A stretch of DNA of 64,000 nt from Exiguobacterium sp. Helios (GCF_014524545.1 NZ_CP053557.1:1451501-1515500); one strand, 5' to 3'; counted from the stretch's first letter, positions 26,406 to 35,266 are shown. Translations and numbers: made by a program. The notes: a model not told the origin generated them from the letters alone.

Positions 26406-26743
26406 GTAGTAGTTCCTCCTGATGTGAAAACAATTGACGGTCGATGATTGGTGACAGATCGTTGCTGTCTTGCTTAAAGTATAAGGCTGTATATGAATAC
26501 TGCGTCGAAGTAGTAAATTTGATAAACCGAGTATAGCATCGGTCGTTTTGAAAATAACATTTCAGTTTGATTGCTTAAATATAGGAAATTAATATGTATT
26601 GTAATATATCGTTTTAAATAATTCTGAAATGCTGTCATACCAGCGAAAATTTTATTACAGGTTATCGGTTTTTTGACATAATTCTGATTGTGGGAAACTG
26701 TGAAAAAGTATGGGTCGATAACAAAAAGGAGGAAGATCACAAG
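26406..26743. other. Divergent intergenic region (M23 / NUDIX)
   Basis: About 340 AT-rich bases carrying the leaders of two divergent genes. A perfect TTGACA lies at 26673-26678 on the plus strand but without a matching -10. On the minus strand TTTACT with TATACA about 18 bases on (around 26480-26515) is a weak candidate promoter for the M23 gene. No RNA gene recognised. Confidence 0.4.
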
Positions 26744-27214
26744 ATGGATATTAAATTTACCGTGGGACAGCAGCGGTTTAACCACCGGGCCGCAGCAGTG
26801 ATCGTCAAAGAAGGTCATCTGTTGATTCACAGAAATGTCCGGGATGATTTTTGGGCATTGCCGGGCGGACGGATACGTTTGATGGAATCAGGAGCAGAGG
26901 CTGTCATCCGCGAAATCAAAGAAGAGTTGGGTCTTGCGGCAGAGGTCAGCCGTTTTCTATCGGTTCACGAAAACTTTTTTACATATGATGAAATTTCTTT
27001 TCATGAAGTCGGATTTTATTATGAAGTAACCGTGTTGCATGAGATGACGGTCATGACTGAAGAATTTTTTGGGGTGGAGGGACAAGAATTAATGTACCGG
27101 TTTATTCCGCTTGAGGAGTTATCGACGGTCACCCTCTATCCCGTTCAGTTGCAGACGATGATTGAAGCAGGGAAGTGGGATCGGTTGTTCCGGGACAATG
27201 AGAAAACGTCTTAA
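26744..27214 (+). CDS. NUDIX hydrolase
   Basis: A 156-residue protein with a complete Nudix box: G-RIRLM-E-SGAEAVI-REIKEELGL, matching GX5EX7REUXEEXGU. The family cleaves nucleoside diphosphates linked to other groups, often modified nucleotides. The substrate cannot be told. ATG 26744 follows AAAGGAGGA. It is a single-gene unit with a strong terminator. Confidence 0.88.
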   Translation: MDIKFTVGQQRFNHRAAAVIVKEGHLLIHRNVRDDFWALPGGRIRLMESGAEAVIREIKEELGLAAEVSRFLSVHENFFTYDEISFHEVGFYYEVTVLHEMTVMTEEFFGVEGQELMYRFIPLEELSTVTLYPVQLQTMIEAGKWDRLFRDNEKTS

Positions 27215-27216
27215 TA

Positions 27217-27259
27217 GAAAGAAGAGCTGGCGCACACTATAGCGTCAGCTCTTCTTTTA
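27217..27259. terminator. Terminator between the NUDIX gene and the converging hypothetical gene
   Basis: A 15-bp stem with one G-U pair (27219-27233 with 27242-27256) flanked by A and T runs, usable on both strands. Confidence 0.88.
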
Positions 27260-27294
27260 GTTTCCGAGATCACGTGATGCTCTGCATCCGACCG

Positions 27295-27897
27295 TCAGTC
27301 GTTTGCGGATAGTAGTTCAATCGGTTGCTTAAAAATCTTTTGAAGCAGTGCAGAGAGAGCCTCCGACTGACATGTATAGTCATTTGAATAGATCGAAAAG
27401 GACCAGGCGTAAACTTCGGGCACAAAAAGTGTGACCGATCGGTCGTCCCGGTGATCCACTGTGAACGTTCTGGAATCGCCTAAACTGTCTGCAACTAAAG
27501 CAACGACTTGAAGATTTGGGGCAGTCGAAAATAACGTAAGGTCGTCCATATTATGTGTGATCAATTCGATTAAGGGAAACGTATGAATCAAGTCATGGAC
27601 GTCGCGTATATCGATCTGAACGTACAAATCGCCGTCTATGTCGGCTAAATAGTTGAGTGTTAAATGAGTATTCCGGCAATGGGTTGTCACATTTTCCTCC
27701 ATTAATCTATGGAACCGCATATAGAAGTAGAGAAAATCGATGTTCACTTCCTCAAGTGTCGTCTGTAAAACATCTTCAAGAAATAAGAACTTTTTCGGGA
27801 AATCAACGAAGTAACAGTGTGTTAAAGGTTTTTGGCAATCGAACGGTACCCCTTTTTCTACTTCGGCATCATTCATTTTTTGTAAGCGGACAGGCAT
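27295..27897 (-). CDS. Hypothetical protein, 200 residues
   Basis: I do not recognise this protein. It is soluble, acidic and without signal peptide or membrane segments. It begins MPVRLQKMNDAEVEKG and contains a histidine-rich central part (TTHCRNTHLTLNY, DVHDLIHTFP). ATG 27897 has a strong GGAGG upstream, so it is probably real. It is alone between a bidirectional terminator and the divergent SigB-type dehydrogenase gene. Confidence 0.65.
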   Translation of the reverse strand: MPVRLQKMNDAEVEKGVPFDCQKPLTHCYFVDFPKKFLFLEDVLQTTLEEVNIDFLYFYMRFHRLMEENVTTHCRNTHLTLNYLADIDGDLYVQIDIRDVHDLIHTFPLIELITHNMDDLTLFSTAPNLQVVALVADSLGDSRTFTVDHRDDRSVTLFVPEVYAWSFSIYSNDYTCQSEALSALLQKIFKQPIELLSAND

Positions 27898-28019
27898 CAG
27901 GTGAACCTCCTTCTTTTCATCGCGATATCAACGATCGGATGACGTGCTCTGAAACCATTATTCGATGTTCAGTCGATTTGACCTGCTTTTAAAATATTTG
28001 AGATTATTTCTCGGAAAAC

Positions 28020-28044
28020 GTTTATTGCGGTATGGCAAGGGAAT
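28020..28044 (+). promoter_or_regulatory. SigB-type promoter of the stress dehydrogenase
   Basis: GTTTAT (28020-28025), 13 bases, then GGGAAT (28039-28044). This agrees with the SigB consensus GTTTAA-N12-15-GGGWAW. Confidence 0.65.
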
Positions 28045-28088
28045 GTTAATGAAGGTAGTCATTAAATATTGAAAAGGGGTTGGGTCAT

Positions 28089-28964
28089 ATGCGTGAGGAA
28101 GAATTAGAGCAGATGCATCAACAAGCACGGGGACAAACACAGGATCAACAACCCGGAATCGAAGCCGAAATGAATCCGGAACCGGTGTACGACGACCCGG
28201 AATACGTCGGATCAGGTAAGTTGAAAGGCAAAGTGGCGTTGATAACGGGCGGAGACAGCGGCATTGGGCGTGCCGTCGCGATTGCTTATGCCAAAGAGGG
28301 CGCAAACGTCGCCATCGTGTACTTAAATGAGGGACGGGATGCAGAAAAAACGAAACAATTGATTGAAGGGTATGGTGTCAAGGCACTGGCGCTTGCGAAA
28401 GATGTCAGTCAACCGGAGAACGCCCAACCGATCATTGATCAGGTCATTCAAGAGTTTGGTCAATTGAATATCCTGGTCAACAATGCCGGAAAACAGTTCC
28501 CGCAAGACGATTTCTTGGCAATCACACCGGATCAGTTAAAAGAGACGTTCGAAACGAATCTCTTTTCAATGTTTTATCTGACGCAGGCTGCGTTACCGCA
28601 TTTGAACAAGGAAGATTCGATCATCAATACATCGTCCGTCACGGCGTATCGCGGGGCACCATCACTGATCGATTACTCGGCAACCAAAGGGGCAATCACG
28701 ACGTTGACGCGTTCGCTGGCGTCAAACTTGATTGAAAAAGGGATTCGCGTCAATGCCGTTGCACCCGGTCCGATTTGGACGCCGCTCATCCCGGCAACGT
28801 TCACAAAAGAAAAGGTGGAAGCACACGGGGAAGACACACCGATGAAACGACGCGGCCAACCGTCGGAAAACGCACCGGCGTATGTCTACCTGGCGTCACG
28901 CGACTCCAGTTACGTCACCGGTCAAACGATTCATATCAACGGCGGCGATTACATTACATCATAA
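28089..28964 (+). CDS. General-stress short-chain dehydrogenase (GSP39/YhdF-like)
   Basis: A 291-residue SDR with an N-terminal extension of about 45 hydrophilic residues rich in Q and E, then TGGDSGIG, NNAG, YSATKGA and a C-terminal INGGDY. This layout is typical of the SigB-dependent general-stress dehydrogenases of Bacillus. ATG 28089 is preceded by AAAAGGGG. A SigB-like promoter lies 45 bases upstream. Substrate unknown. The tiny gene 13 bases downstream shares the transcript. Confidence 0.85.
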   Translation: MREEELEQMHQQARGQTQDQQPGIEAEMNPEPVYDDPEYVGSGKLKGKVALITGGDSGIGRAVAIAYAKEGANVAIVYLNEGRDAEKTKQLIEGYGVKALALAKDVSQPENAQPIIDQVIQEFGQLNILVNNAGKQFPQDDFLAITPDQLKETFETNLFSMFYLTQAALPHLNKEDSIINTSSVTAYRGAPSLIDYSATKGAITTLTRSLASNLIEKGIRVNAVAPGPIWTPLIPATFTKEKVEAHGEDTPMKRRGQPSENAPAYVYLASRDSSYVTGQTIHINGGDYITS

Positions 28965-28977
28965 GGAGGAACTCATC

Positions 28978-29166
28978 ATGAAGAAAAATCCGAATGAAGT
29001 GCCGGAACACGAACCGAATCAACAACCGGACGAGATTCCGACGACACCTCCGTCAGAAATTCCGGAGACACCGCAGGAAGATCCAATCCGTCAACCGGAG
29101 CCAGACACGTTTCCGGAACCAACGGAAATTCCGGATACACCGCAAGAAGATCCGAATCCTTACTAA
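28978..29166 (+). CDS. Small acidic proline-rich protein with an internal repeat
   Basis: A 62-residue protein made almost only of P, E, D, Q, T and N. Two near copies of the unit P(S/T)EIP(E/D)TPQEDP are visible. No signal peptide; surely disordered. ATG 28978 has AAGGAGGA upstream, so translation is likely. It is co-transcribed with the stress dehydrogenase and ends at a strong terminator. Function unknown; a desiccation or stress role is only a guess from its partner. Confidence 0.7.
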   Translation: MKKNPNEVPEHEPNQQPDEIPTTPPSEIPETPQEDPIRQPEPDTFPEPTEIPDTPQEDPNPY

Positions 29167-29174
29167 ACCGATGC

Positions 29175-29211
29175 AACTGATTTCGGAAATAGTCCGGAAT
29201 CAGTTTTTTTG
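29175..29211 (+). terminator. Terminator of the stress-dehydrogenase operon
   Basis: A 13-bp stem with one wobble pair (29175-29187 with 29193-29205) followed by seven T residues. Confidence 0.9.
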
Positions 29212-29297
29212 TCGGAAAAGTAAAAATATGCATTTTAATGGGAACCTTTACATAAAATGATACGTATAAAAAAGTATACAAAAAGGGGGAGTCACAT

Positions 29298-29588
29298 ATG
29301 CAATTTCTGTTAGCACTGGTAGCAGTAGGGGCAGCGTTTTGGTTTTTCTTCAGTTACTTACTCGGATTCCGAAATAAAAACATCACGATGACTTTTGACG
29401 ACCGATTTTATGCACTCGAGGATCACGTCAAAGCAATCGAAGAAAAGTTGAAGCAGGACGGGAAACTTGTGGAGTACCTAGGGAACCGTCGCTTTTTGGT
29501 CAACGGAAAACGGTACCTGTTTGTCGAACGTACAGTACCGATGTCGGGGATTCCGGTTCAACAGACGATTTTGGAATATCAAAAGTAA
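29298..29588 (+). CDS. Small membrane-anchored hypothetical protein
   Basis: A 96-residue protein: one N-terminal membrane segment (about 2-24), a short coiled-coil-like helix (DDRFYALEDHVKAIEEKLKQ) and a small beta-rich tail. ATG 29298 follows AAGGGGGAG. Single-gene unit with its own terminator. No family recognised. Confidence 0.7.
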   Translation: MQFLLALVAVGAAFWFFFSYLLGFRNKNITMTFDDRFYALEDHVKAIEEKLKQDGKLVEYLGNRRFLVNGKRYLFVERTVPMSGIPVQQTILEYQK

Positions 29589-29596
29589 TGGAACTC

Positions 29597-29637
29597 AAGA
29601 TGTTGTCTCTATTTTAGAGACAGCATCTTTTTTTTTG
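29597..29637 (+). terminator. Terminator of the small membrane protein gene
   Basis: A 14-bp stem with one wobble (29597-29610 with 29616-29629) followed by a long T run. Confidence 0.92.
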
Positions 29638-29645
29638 GAAAGTAA

Positions 29646-29674
29646 TTGACAGCCAACTGTATTACCCGTATGAT
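29646..29674 (+). promoter_or_regulatory. SigA promoter of the GntR/ABC operon
   Basis: TTGACA (29646-29651), 17 bases, TATGAT (29669-29674). The spacer is covered by CTGTAT/ATACAG arms (29657-29662 and 29673-29678). Confidence 0.85.
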
Positions 29675-29686
29675 ACAGAAAGAAAG

Positions 29687-29706
29687 TGTATTACTGTTTT
29701 AATACA
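29687..29706. promoter_or_regulatory. Probable GntR (YtrA-type) operator
   Basis: TGTATTA-N6-TAATACA is a perfect 7-6-7 inverted repeat just downstream of the promoter and upstream of the GntR gene, well placed for autoregulation. Confidence 0.7.
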
Positions 29707-29735
29707 ATGAACGGAAGAAGGAGGTCAAGGACCTG

Positions 29736-30116
29736 ATGCAATTTGACCAAAGAAGCCCGGTGTATCTTCAAGTCGTCCGTTGGTTCAAGGAACAAATCGC
29801 AACGGAAGAACTGAAGTGCGGACAGGAAATCCCATCGCGCCGGGAAATCGCCGCGCAGCTGGGAATCAATCCAAATACAGCGCAGAAAGCCTATAAAGAG
29901 ATGGAGGAACAAAATTTGATCACGACAGAACGAAACGTCCCGAGTAAAATCACGATGGATCAGGAAATCGTCAAAAAAGTCCGGACGGAGATGCTCGATG
30001 AAGCCGTCGCCCAGTTCATCGAGGCCGTCCAAGCGATTCAGATTCCGCTTGGTGAAGTCGTCACGAAAGTCGAAACCGTCTATCAATCAACGGAACGGAG
30101 GAAGGTCGATGCTTGA
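29736..30116 (+). CDS. GntR-family regulator, YtrA subfamily
   Basis: A 126-residue regulator: winged helix (about 1-70; EIPSRREIAAQLGINPNTAQKAYKEM) and a short C-terminal dimerisation helix pair instead of an effector domain, the YtrA pattern. These proteins repress the ABC operon they head, often in response to cell-envelope stress. Two inverted repeats around its promoter are likely operators. It overlaps the ATPase gene by 8 bases. Confidence 0.88.
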   Translation: MQFDQRSPVYLQVVRWFKEQIATEELKCGQEIPSRREIAAQLGINPNTAQKAYKEMEEQNLITTERNVPSKITMDQEIVKKVRTEMLDEAVAQFIEAVQAIQIPLGEVVTKVETVYQSTERRKVDA

Positions 30117-30789
30117 AGTCCATGGCTTAAAAAAACGATACGGTCGGAAAAAACCGATTCTTGAAGGTGTCTCCTTTTCGGTGCGTCCGGACAGCATCAC
30201 CTGTCTGATCGGCTTAAACGGGGAAGGGAAATCAACGATCTTAAAAGCGATCATGGGACTTGTCCCGGTTGATGCCGGAACCGTCCTCGTCGATGGCGAA
30301 GTCTCACGTGACAAAATTGCCTTCGTTCCAGACCTGCAGACGATGCCCGGCTATATGACGATCGGGGATGCTCTTCTTTACATGGGCGACTATTATCCGG
30401 ACTGGAATCCAAAGGTCGCCGAAGAGCTGATGGGGTTGTTCAAGTTACTGACGACCGACAAAATTTTGGAATTGTCAAAAGGAAATCAGGCGAAGTTCAG
30501 TCTCGTGCTTGGTTTTGCACTCGACCGTCCGTATTTGTTACTCGACGAACCGTTTGCCGGAATCGATTTATTTACGAAGGAACAGATTGCCTGGATCTTT
30601 TCGAGTCATTACATGGAAGGACGCGGCATCCTGATGACGACACATGAAATCATCGAAATCGAACACTTGATTGACCGGGTTGTCTTTTTGCAGGACGGTC
30701 GGATCATCGATGAACACGATACAGAAGAGATGCGTGAAGTATACGGAAAATCGGTCCAGGACCGGATGCGGGAGGTTTATCAGCGATGA
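30109..30789 (+). CDS. ABC transporter ATPase of the GntR-controlled operon (YtrB-like)
   Basis: A 226-residue ABC ATPase: Walker A GLNGEGKST near residue 36, signature LSKGNQ (a degenerate form usual in YtrB/BcrA-type ATPases), Walker B LLLDEPF and switch histidine in TTHE. ATG 30109 follows CGGAGGAAGGTCG. The 3' end overlaps the permease start (ATGA). It probably powers the membrane protein encoded next; cargo unknown. Confidence 0.88.
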   Translation: MLEVHGLKKRYGRKKPILEGVSFSVRPDSITCLIGLNGEGKSTILKAIMGLVPVDAGTVLVDGEVSRDKIAFVPDLQTMPGYMTIGDALLYMGDYYPDWNPKVAEELMGLFKLLTTDKILELSKGNQAKFSLVLGFALDRPYLLLDEPFAGIDLFTKEQIAWIFSSHYMEGRGILMTTHEIIEIEHLIDRVVFLQDGRIIDEHDTEEMREVYGKSVQDRMREVYQR

Positions 30790-31598
30790 AACAGTACCTG
30801 ATGTTAACGAACGAAGAGTTAAAACGAAGCTGGAAAATGATTATATCTATCATCCTCGCGATGGCGGGTATTGAAATCCTGACCGTCGTCGGACGGGTCA
30901 TCTATCATGAACGTCAGGTGCAGGAGTATATGAGTTACGCCAAAGTAAGCGAATCCGATGCTATCCGCACGATTGAAAAGTTATCGTTTGAACAAGCTAG
31001 CTCGTATTTCAGCTATATTATCTTGATCGGAGTAGCTCTTGTGTTGCTGTATGCCGTCCAGATTTGGTACCGGGACTGGCTTGGAGAGTCCAAGTACATA
31101 TACCGTTTACTGTTGTTACCGGGCAACCGGGCAAAAATCTTTTTTGCTAAATTTACCTCGCTGGCTCTTGTCATCATTAGCTTCATTGGTTTGCAGTGGG
31201 TAGTCATTCAGCTCAGTTTTGTCATATTCAACTGGATGATTAAGGATGACTACCGTGCAACTTCTACTCTTGGATTGTCGCGGACTTTAAAACAGTTATA
31301 TACGATGAATCTTGTAGATGTACTCGTCATTGTAACGCTCGCCCTGTTTACCGTCAGCTTTTTGTTTATGCTCATACTGCTGGAGCGGTCGTATCGAAAA
31401 ACAAAAGGACTATTGTTCATCGTCCTTGAAGTCATTGCTATTGTCGTGATCATGATGGGCGGTATGTACATCATTGAAACGCTCGATATCTTTTTATCAC
31501 AGGAAATATCAGCAATCATGATAGCGATTTTTGTTCTCTATTTTATTTATACGATTTGGAAAAGCCTGCGCTTGTTAAAATGGAAAATTTCGGTCTGA
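30786..31598 (+). CDS. ABC transporter membrane protein of the GntR-controlled operon
   Basis: A 270-residue protein with about six hydrophobic segments and a large extracytoplasmic loop after the first. No specific family motif is visible; its place after the ATPase defines its role. ATG 30786 overlaps the ATPase stop. Confidence 0.8.
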   Translation: MKQYLMLTNEELKRSWKMIISIILAMAGIEILTVVGRVIYHERQVQEYMSYAKVSESDAIRTIEKLSFEQASSYFSYIILIGVALVLLYAVQIWYRDWLGESKYIYRLLLLPGNRAKIFFAKFTSLALVIISFIGLQWVVIQLSFVIFNWMIKDDYRATSTLGLSRTLKQLYTMNLVDVLVIVTLALFTVSFLFMLILLERSYRKTKGLLFIVLEVIAIVVIMMGGMYIIETLDIFLSQEISAIMIAIFVLYFIYTIWKSLRLLKWKISV

Positions 31599-31608
31599 GG
31601 AGGACGTC

Positions 31609-32688
31609 ATGCGAAAATTTAAATTTGTAGTTATTCTGGCAGTCGTCAGTGTTTTGACGCTCGGCATTTATACCGTCTTTATTCAATCGATCGAGGAATC
31701 GGATTTTACCGTGGAGACGATCAAAGGGAATCCGAAACAACCGGAAGTCCGGTCCATTCAAGCGGAACTATACGATAACGGTTTAAAAGATGTGGATTAT
31801 AACGTTGAATTAGACGGTCATGTTCAAAAAAAGACCAATAATTTTATCAGCGATCTGTTTGAGAATCCGTCTGAGGAAAAGCGGGCTCCGGCTGACTTTC
31901 GGCGCTTCATCCGTTCTGATTACGTCACTATGCTGAAACAGGACGGCATTTCATATGCGATGGGTGCGCCGGACAATACTAAGTGGGAACTTCAGTACTG
32001 GGAAGAAGGCAAGCAGCGTGTTGTTAAAAAAATCTTTCCGGCACCTGTTGAAGCTCGGAAATTAGGGGAAACTCAAATCACGCCGTATAAGAAAATCGGG
32101 GACAGTTTATATGTCACGATCTACGATCTGCAAACGGAAGTCGGCACGCAGTTATACAAAATCGATTTAAAAGGAGATAGCATTCAAAAAATTAATTTAT
32201 CTGTTTCTTCTCAAGATGAAATCTCGCTCTTAGGAATTCATAATGAAGTGATTGTCTATTACGTGATGGAAAATATTAATGGAACAGATATAAGTAAAGA
32301 AAAATTATACATGAGCAACGGAAAAACAACAAAGCGCTTAAAAGGCTTAAAATCATTCAGCAACGGGCAAACGGAACTCAGTGCAGATGGCTCGAAGCTG
32401 ATTGTACTTGAACGTGAAATGAACGATTTCAACTGGACTGTGTATGACATAAAAACAAAGCAAGTAGAAAAACATTCAATGGATATCCCGTTAGTGACGG
32501 ATGAGTTTGGATTGGGTGAGTATACTACGCTTAAGGATGGTTTGATTTATACGGCGAATCGGTTGAATGATGGGATTTACAATGTTCGAGTCATCGATCC
32601 ATTATCCGACCGCATTTTGTATGAAGGAAACATTAAAGACAAACTGAAGCGCGAAGAGACATCCCTAAACGGGCTGGTCTTGAAATAA
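31609..32688 (+). CDS. Exported or membrane-anchored hypothetical protein of the ABC operon
   Basis: A 359-residue protein with one N-terminal membrane segment (about 5-24) and a long outside domain. Repeated short beta-strand patterns such as NGQTELSADGSKLIVLE and DIKTKQVEKH suggest a beta-propeller-like fold, which is inference. AGGAGGACGTC precedes the ATG. Last gene of the operon, 10 bases after the permease; it may be an accessory or sensor component. Confidence 0.75.
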   Translation: MRKFKFVVILAVVSVLTLGIYTVFIQSIEESDFTVETIKGNPKQPEVRSIQAELYDNGLKDVDYNVELDGHVQKKTNNFISDLFENPSEEKRAPADFRRFIRSDYVTMLKQDGISYAMGAPDNTKWELQYWEEGKQRVVKKIFPAPVEARKLGETQITPYKKIGDSLYVTIYDLQTEVGTQLYKIDLKGDSIQKINLSVSSQDEISLLGIHNEVIVYYVMENINGTDISKEKLYMSNGKTTKRLKGLKSFSNGQTELSADGSKLIVLEREMNDFNWTVYDIKTKQVEKHSMDIPLVTDEFGLGEYTTLKDGLIYTANRLNDGIYNVRVIDPLSDRILYEGNIKDKLKREETSLNGLVLK

Positions 32689-32710
32689 TAATGATACTTT
32701 TGACATTACA

Positions 32711-32760
32711 GCAAAAAACGCAATCTGAAACTCTCGAGGAGTTCCGGATTGCGTTTTTCA
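32711..32760. terminator. Terminator between the ABC operon and the converging NlpC/P60-like gene
   Basis: AAAACGCAATC pairs with GATTGCGTTTT across 32714-32757, with A and T tracts on both sides. Confidence 0.85.
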
Positions 32761-32763
32761 ATC

Positions 32764-33261
32764 TTATTGATACGATTTGATGATGATATCCTGTTTCGCA
32801 TAGTAACTCCACGTCAGGTCCTGCGATTCGACCTTTTTCGTTGTCACGGCAACGAATTTATTTTTACCGGTATAGATTCCGACGAAGTTCGGCGCTTTCG
32901 CCTTTTTCGCCTGAACGAATAACAAGTCGCCCGGCATCGCTTTTTTGAGTGTGACGGTTTTAAGAGGCATCGTAGCTTGTTTTGCAATCGTCCGTTCGAG
33001 TTTCAGATCACTTTTTTGATACACGTATTGCGTGAAGCCGGATGCATCAAATCCTTTTGTTGTCGTGCCACCTTCTTTATACGGAGTCCCAATCAATGAT
33101 GTAGCAAGTTTTGTAATCGCGGCTTTCTTTTTCGCAAGTGCTTTTTCCGATAATGGTTTTGGTGTCTCGGCTTTAGTCGGTGTTGCAGCAAATGTCGCGA
33201 CCGGACTAACCGTCGCTGTCAGTAAGAGGGCTGTTAATGGAAGGGCATAATACGATTTCAT
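32764..33261 (-). CDS. NlpC/P60-like exported protein lacking catalytic residues
   Basis: A 165-residue secreted protein: signal peptide (about 1-26, ending TFAA), a lysine/proline-rich linker, then an NlpC/P60 fold (LIGTPYKEGG, SGFTQYVY, MPGDLLFV, FVGIYTGKNKFVAV). In active members the first motif reads FDCSGF; here it is FDASGF, so the nucleophilic cysteine is alanine. The HVGIY histidine is also missing (NFVGIY) and so is the third polar residue (VAV). The protein cannot be a normal cysteine peptidase; a wall-binding or regulatory role is possible. ATG 33261 follows AGGAG. Confidence 0.82.
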   Translation of the reverse strand: MKSYYALPLTALLLTATVSPVATFAATPTKAETPKPLSEKALAKKKAAITKLATSLIGTPYKEGGTTTKGFDASGFTQYVYQKSDLKLERTIAKQATMPLKTVTLKKAMPGDLLFVQAKKAKAPNFVGIYTGKNKFVAVTTKKVESQDLTWSYYAKQDIIIKSYQ

Positions 33262-33391
33262 AGTAGAATCTCCTTTTTCGTAAGTGGGATGAACAACTGA
33301 TTTTACCGTACCATGCCGATTGGAAAATAAAGCAACAAATTAGATACGTTCACCTAACAGTGTTGTAAGGTTCGGTCTGAGTCTCCGGAAT

Positions 33392-33451
33392 AAAAAACGC
33401 CTGTTCCGTGTGCCTCACGAGAGGACACCATGGAAACAGACGCTTTTTTTA
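33392..33451 (-). terminator. Terminator of the MFS gene
   Basis: AAAAAACGCCTGTTCC pairs with GGAAACAGACGCTTTTTTT across a long hairpin; the minus strand ends in a T run. Confidence 0.8.
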
Positions 33452-34636
33452 TGAACGCTGATCGAGGCGATGACTGACAGCCGTCAACGCAGCTGCGAGT
33501 ATAGCGACGGCACCACCAACAAGCGCGATATTCATGATCGGACCGTTCGCATAGACGAGTCCACCTAAAGCAGAACCGAAGGCAATCCCGACATTGCTTG
33601 CGACCGGCATCAGGGAAGCGGCAAGTCCTTTCGCTTCCGGATTAAACTTTTCCGCTAAATCGATCAGATAAATTTGTGTCGAAGTCGTCAATAAAATCGA
33701 CATCAATGACATCAAAGCAATATTGATCAGTCCAAGCGAAACGGACGCTGTCGTCACGTACAGGGCAGCGAGCACGATTGCCTGGACGATGAAGACGAAC
33801 CGGAGACGCCCGATCGGATTCCGGCTGGCGATTTTTCCGGCCAGTATATTACTGAAGATTGAGACGACACCGTAGGCGAGTAAAATCGGACTGATCCAGG
33901 CCGACGGCAATTTCAGTTCCAACTCAAGCACGGGGACGAGATACGTATAGACGACGTATGTCGCACCAAATCCGAACGACGGAATGAAAAAGGCAATCAT
34001 GATCCGTGGATTGGCGAGTAAACTGAGCTGTTCGCGGATCGAGCCGGACGATTCCGATTGCTGGACCGGAACGACTTTCAAGACAGCAAGCAGGGCGATG
34101 ACACCAAGACTGCTTGTCAGCCAAAACGAGGCGGCGTAACCGGCATGTTGTCCGATAAATGTACCGATCGGCACACCGAGAACGTTTGCCATCGTAAATC
34201 CGCCAAAGATGAACGAGACGGCGACGCCGCGTTTTGCGATCGGTACACTATCGCTTGCGACGACCATCGCCAGTGAAATCAGGACACCCGTCAGAACAGC
34301 CGTCACGATCCGAGACAACAGCAACAGTTCATAATTCGGTGCGATCCCGCTGCAGATATTCAGAATAATCCAGACAAAAATCAGACTGAGCATTAACTTC
34401 CGCCGCTCAAGGTGTCCGGTCAAGGACATCGTAATCGGTGTTCCGATGGCGAAGGCGATCGCAAAGGCGGAGACGAGCGTGCCGGCTTTCGCAATTGTGA
34501 TGTTCAGACCGTCCGCAATTTCAGATAAAATACCGACGATGACGAATTCGCTTGTTCCAAGGACAAAAGTCAACATGGATAACGTCGCGATTAACAGCCA
34601 GTCGGCTTGACTCAAACGAGTCGATGATGATGACAT
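33449..34636 (-). CDS. MFS transporter, DHA1 (AraJ/YdhP-like) family
   Basis: A 395-residue protein with 12 hydrophobic segments. TSEFVIVGILSEIADGLNITIAKAGTLVSAF-type start and GRLR loops are typical of DHA1 exporters near AraJ, YdhP and PbuE. Substrate unknown; drug or sugar efflux is usual. ATG 34636 has GGGGAA upstream. It is divergent from the OsmC gene. Confidence 0.85.
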   Translation of the reverse strand: MSSSSTRLSQADWLLIATLSMLTFVLGTSEFVIVGILSEIADGLNITIAKAGTLVSAFAIAFAIGTPITMSLTGHLERRKLMLSLIFVWIILNICSGIAPNYELLLLSRIVTAVLTGVLISLAMVVASDSVPIAKRGVAVSFIFGGFTMANVLGVPIGTFIGQHAGYAASFWLTSSLGVIALLAVLKVVPVQQSESSGSIREQLSLLANPRIMIAFFIPSFGFGATYVVYTYLVPVLELELKLPSAWISPILLAYGVVSIFSNILAGKIASRNPIGRLRFVFIVQAIVLAALYVTTASVSLGLINIALMSLMSILLTTSTQIYLIDLAEKFNPEAKGLAASLMPVASNVGIAFGSALGGLVYANGPIMNIALVGGAVAILAAALTAVSHRLDQRS

Positions 34637-34840
34637 ATACAATTCCCCACTTCTGGCGCCTGTGCGCAAAAAAACTATCGTTTATCAGAATAGCATGATT
34701 TAAGAAGGGCGGAAACCGGATTTACCTGACCCGGAAAAAGAAGCATTATTGTGAATAGACAGTCAATTTCACTTGTCATTGATTCGGGTATACTAACAGA
34801 GTAGGAAACATCACCTAAATCAGAAAAGGACGTGATCTTG

Positions 34841-35266
34841 ATGCAAGCAACAGTCACTTGGAATCAAAAGATGGGCTTCAGCGGGGAAACCGAATCCGGA
34901 CATCACTTAGCGATGGATGCAGCTCCGGAAAACGGTGGGGACAATCAGGCACCCCGGCCGACGGAGCTCTTGCTTCATGCCGTTGCCGGCTGTACCGGCA
35001 TCGATATCGTCTCGATTTTAGAAAAGATGCGCTTGACGCTGACGTCATTTGAAATGGATATCGAAGGCGAACGGGCGGATGATCATCCCCGGCGTTTCAC
35101 GACGATCTCGATTCATTACCGGCTCGAAGGTGATTTACCGGACGATAAAGTCCGCCGGGCGATTGCCTTATCAAAAGACAAATACTGCTCGGTCTCGCAA
35201 TCGCTGAACGCGGAGATTGAAGTTTATTACTCGATCAACGGCGTCCGGAACGAGGAACCGATTTGA
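34841..35266 (+). CDS. OsmC-family redox protein (YhfA-like)
   Basis: A 141-residue OsmC-fold protein with the paired redox cysteines: one in AGCTGIDI (about residue 51) and one in KDKYCSVS (about residue 117). Members reduce organic peroxides, although the YhfA branch is poorly characterised. ATG 34841 is used; in-frame TTG 34838 is possible. The next gene overlaps its stop. Confidence 0.85.
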   Translation: MQATVTWNQKMGFSGETESGHHLAMDAAPENGGDNQAPRPTELLLHAVAGCTGIDIVSILEKMRLTLTSFEMDIEGERADDHPRRFTTISIHYRLEGDLPDDKVRRAIALSKDKYCSVSQSLNAEIEVYYSINGVRNEEPI

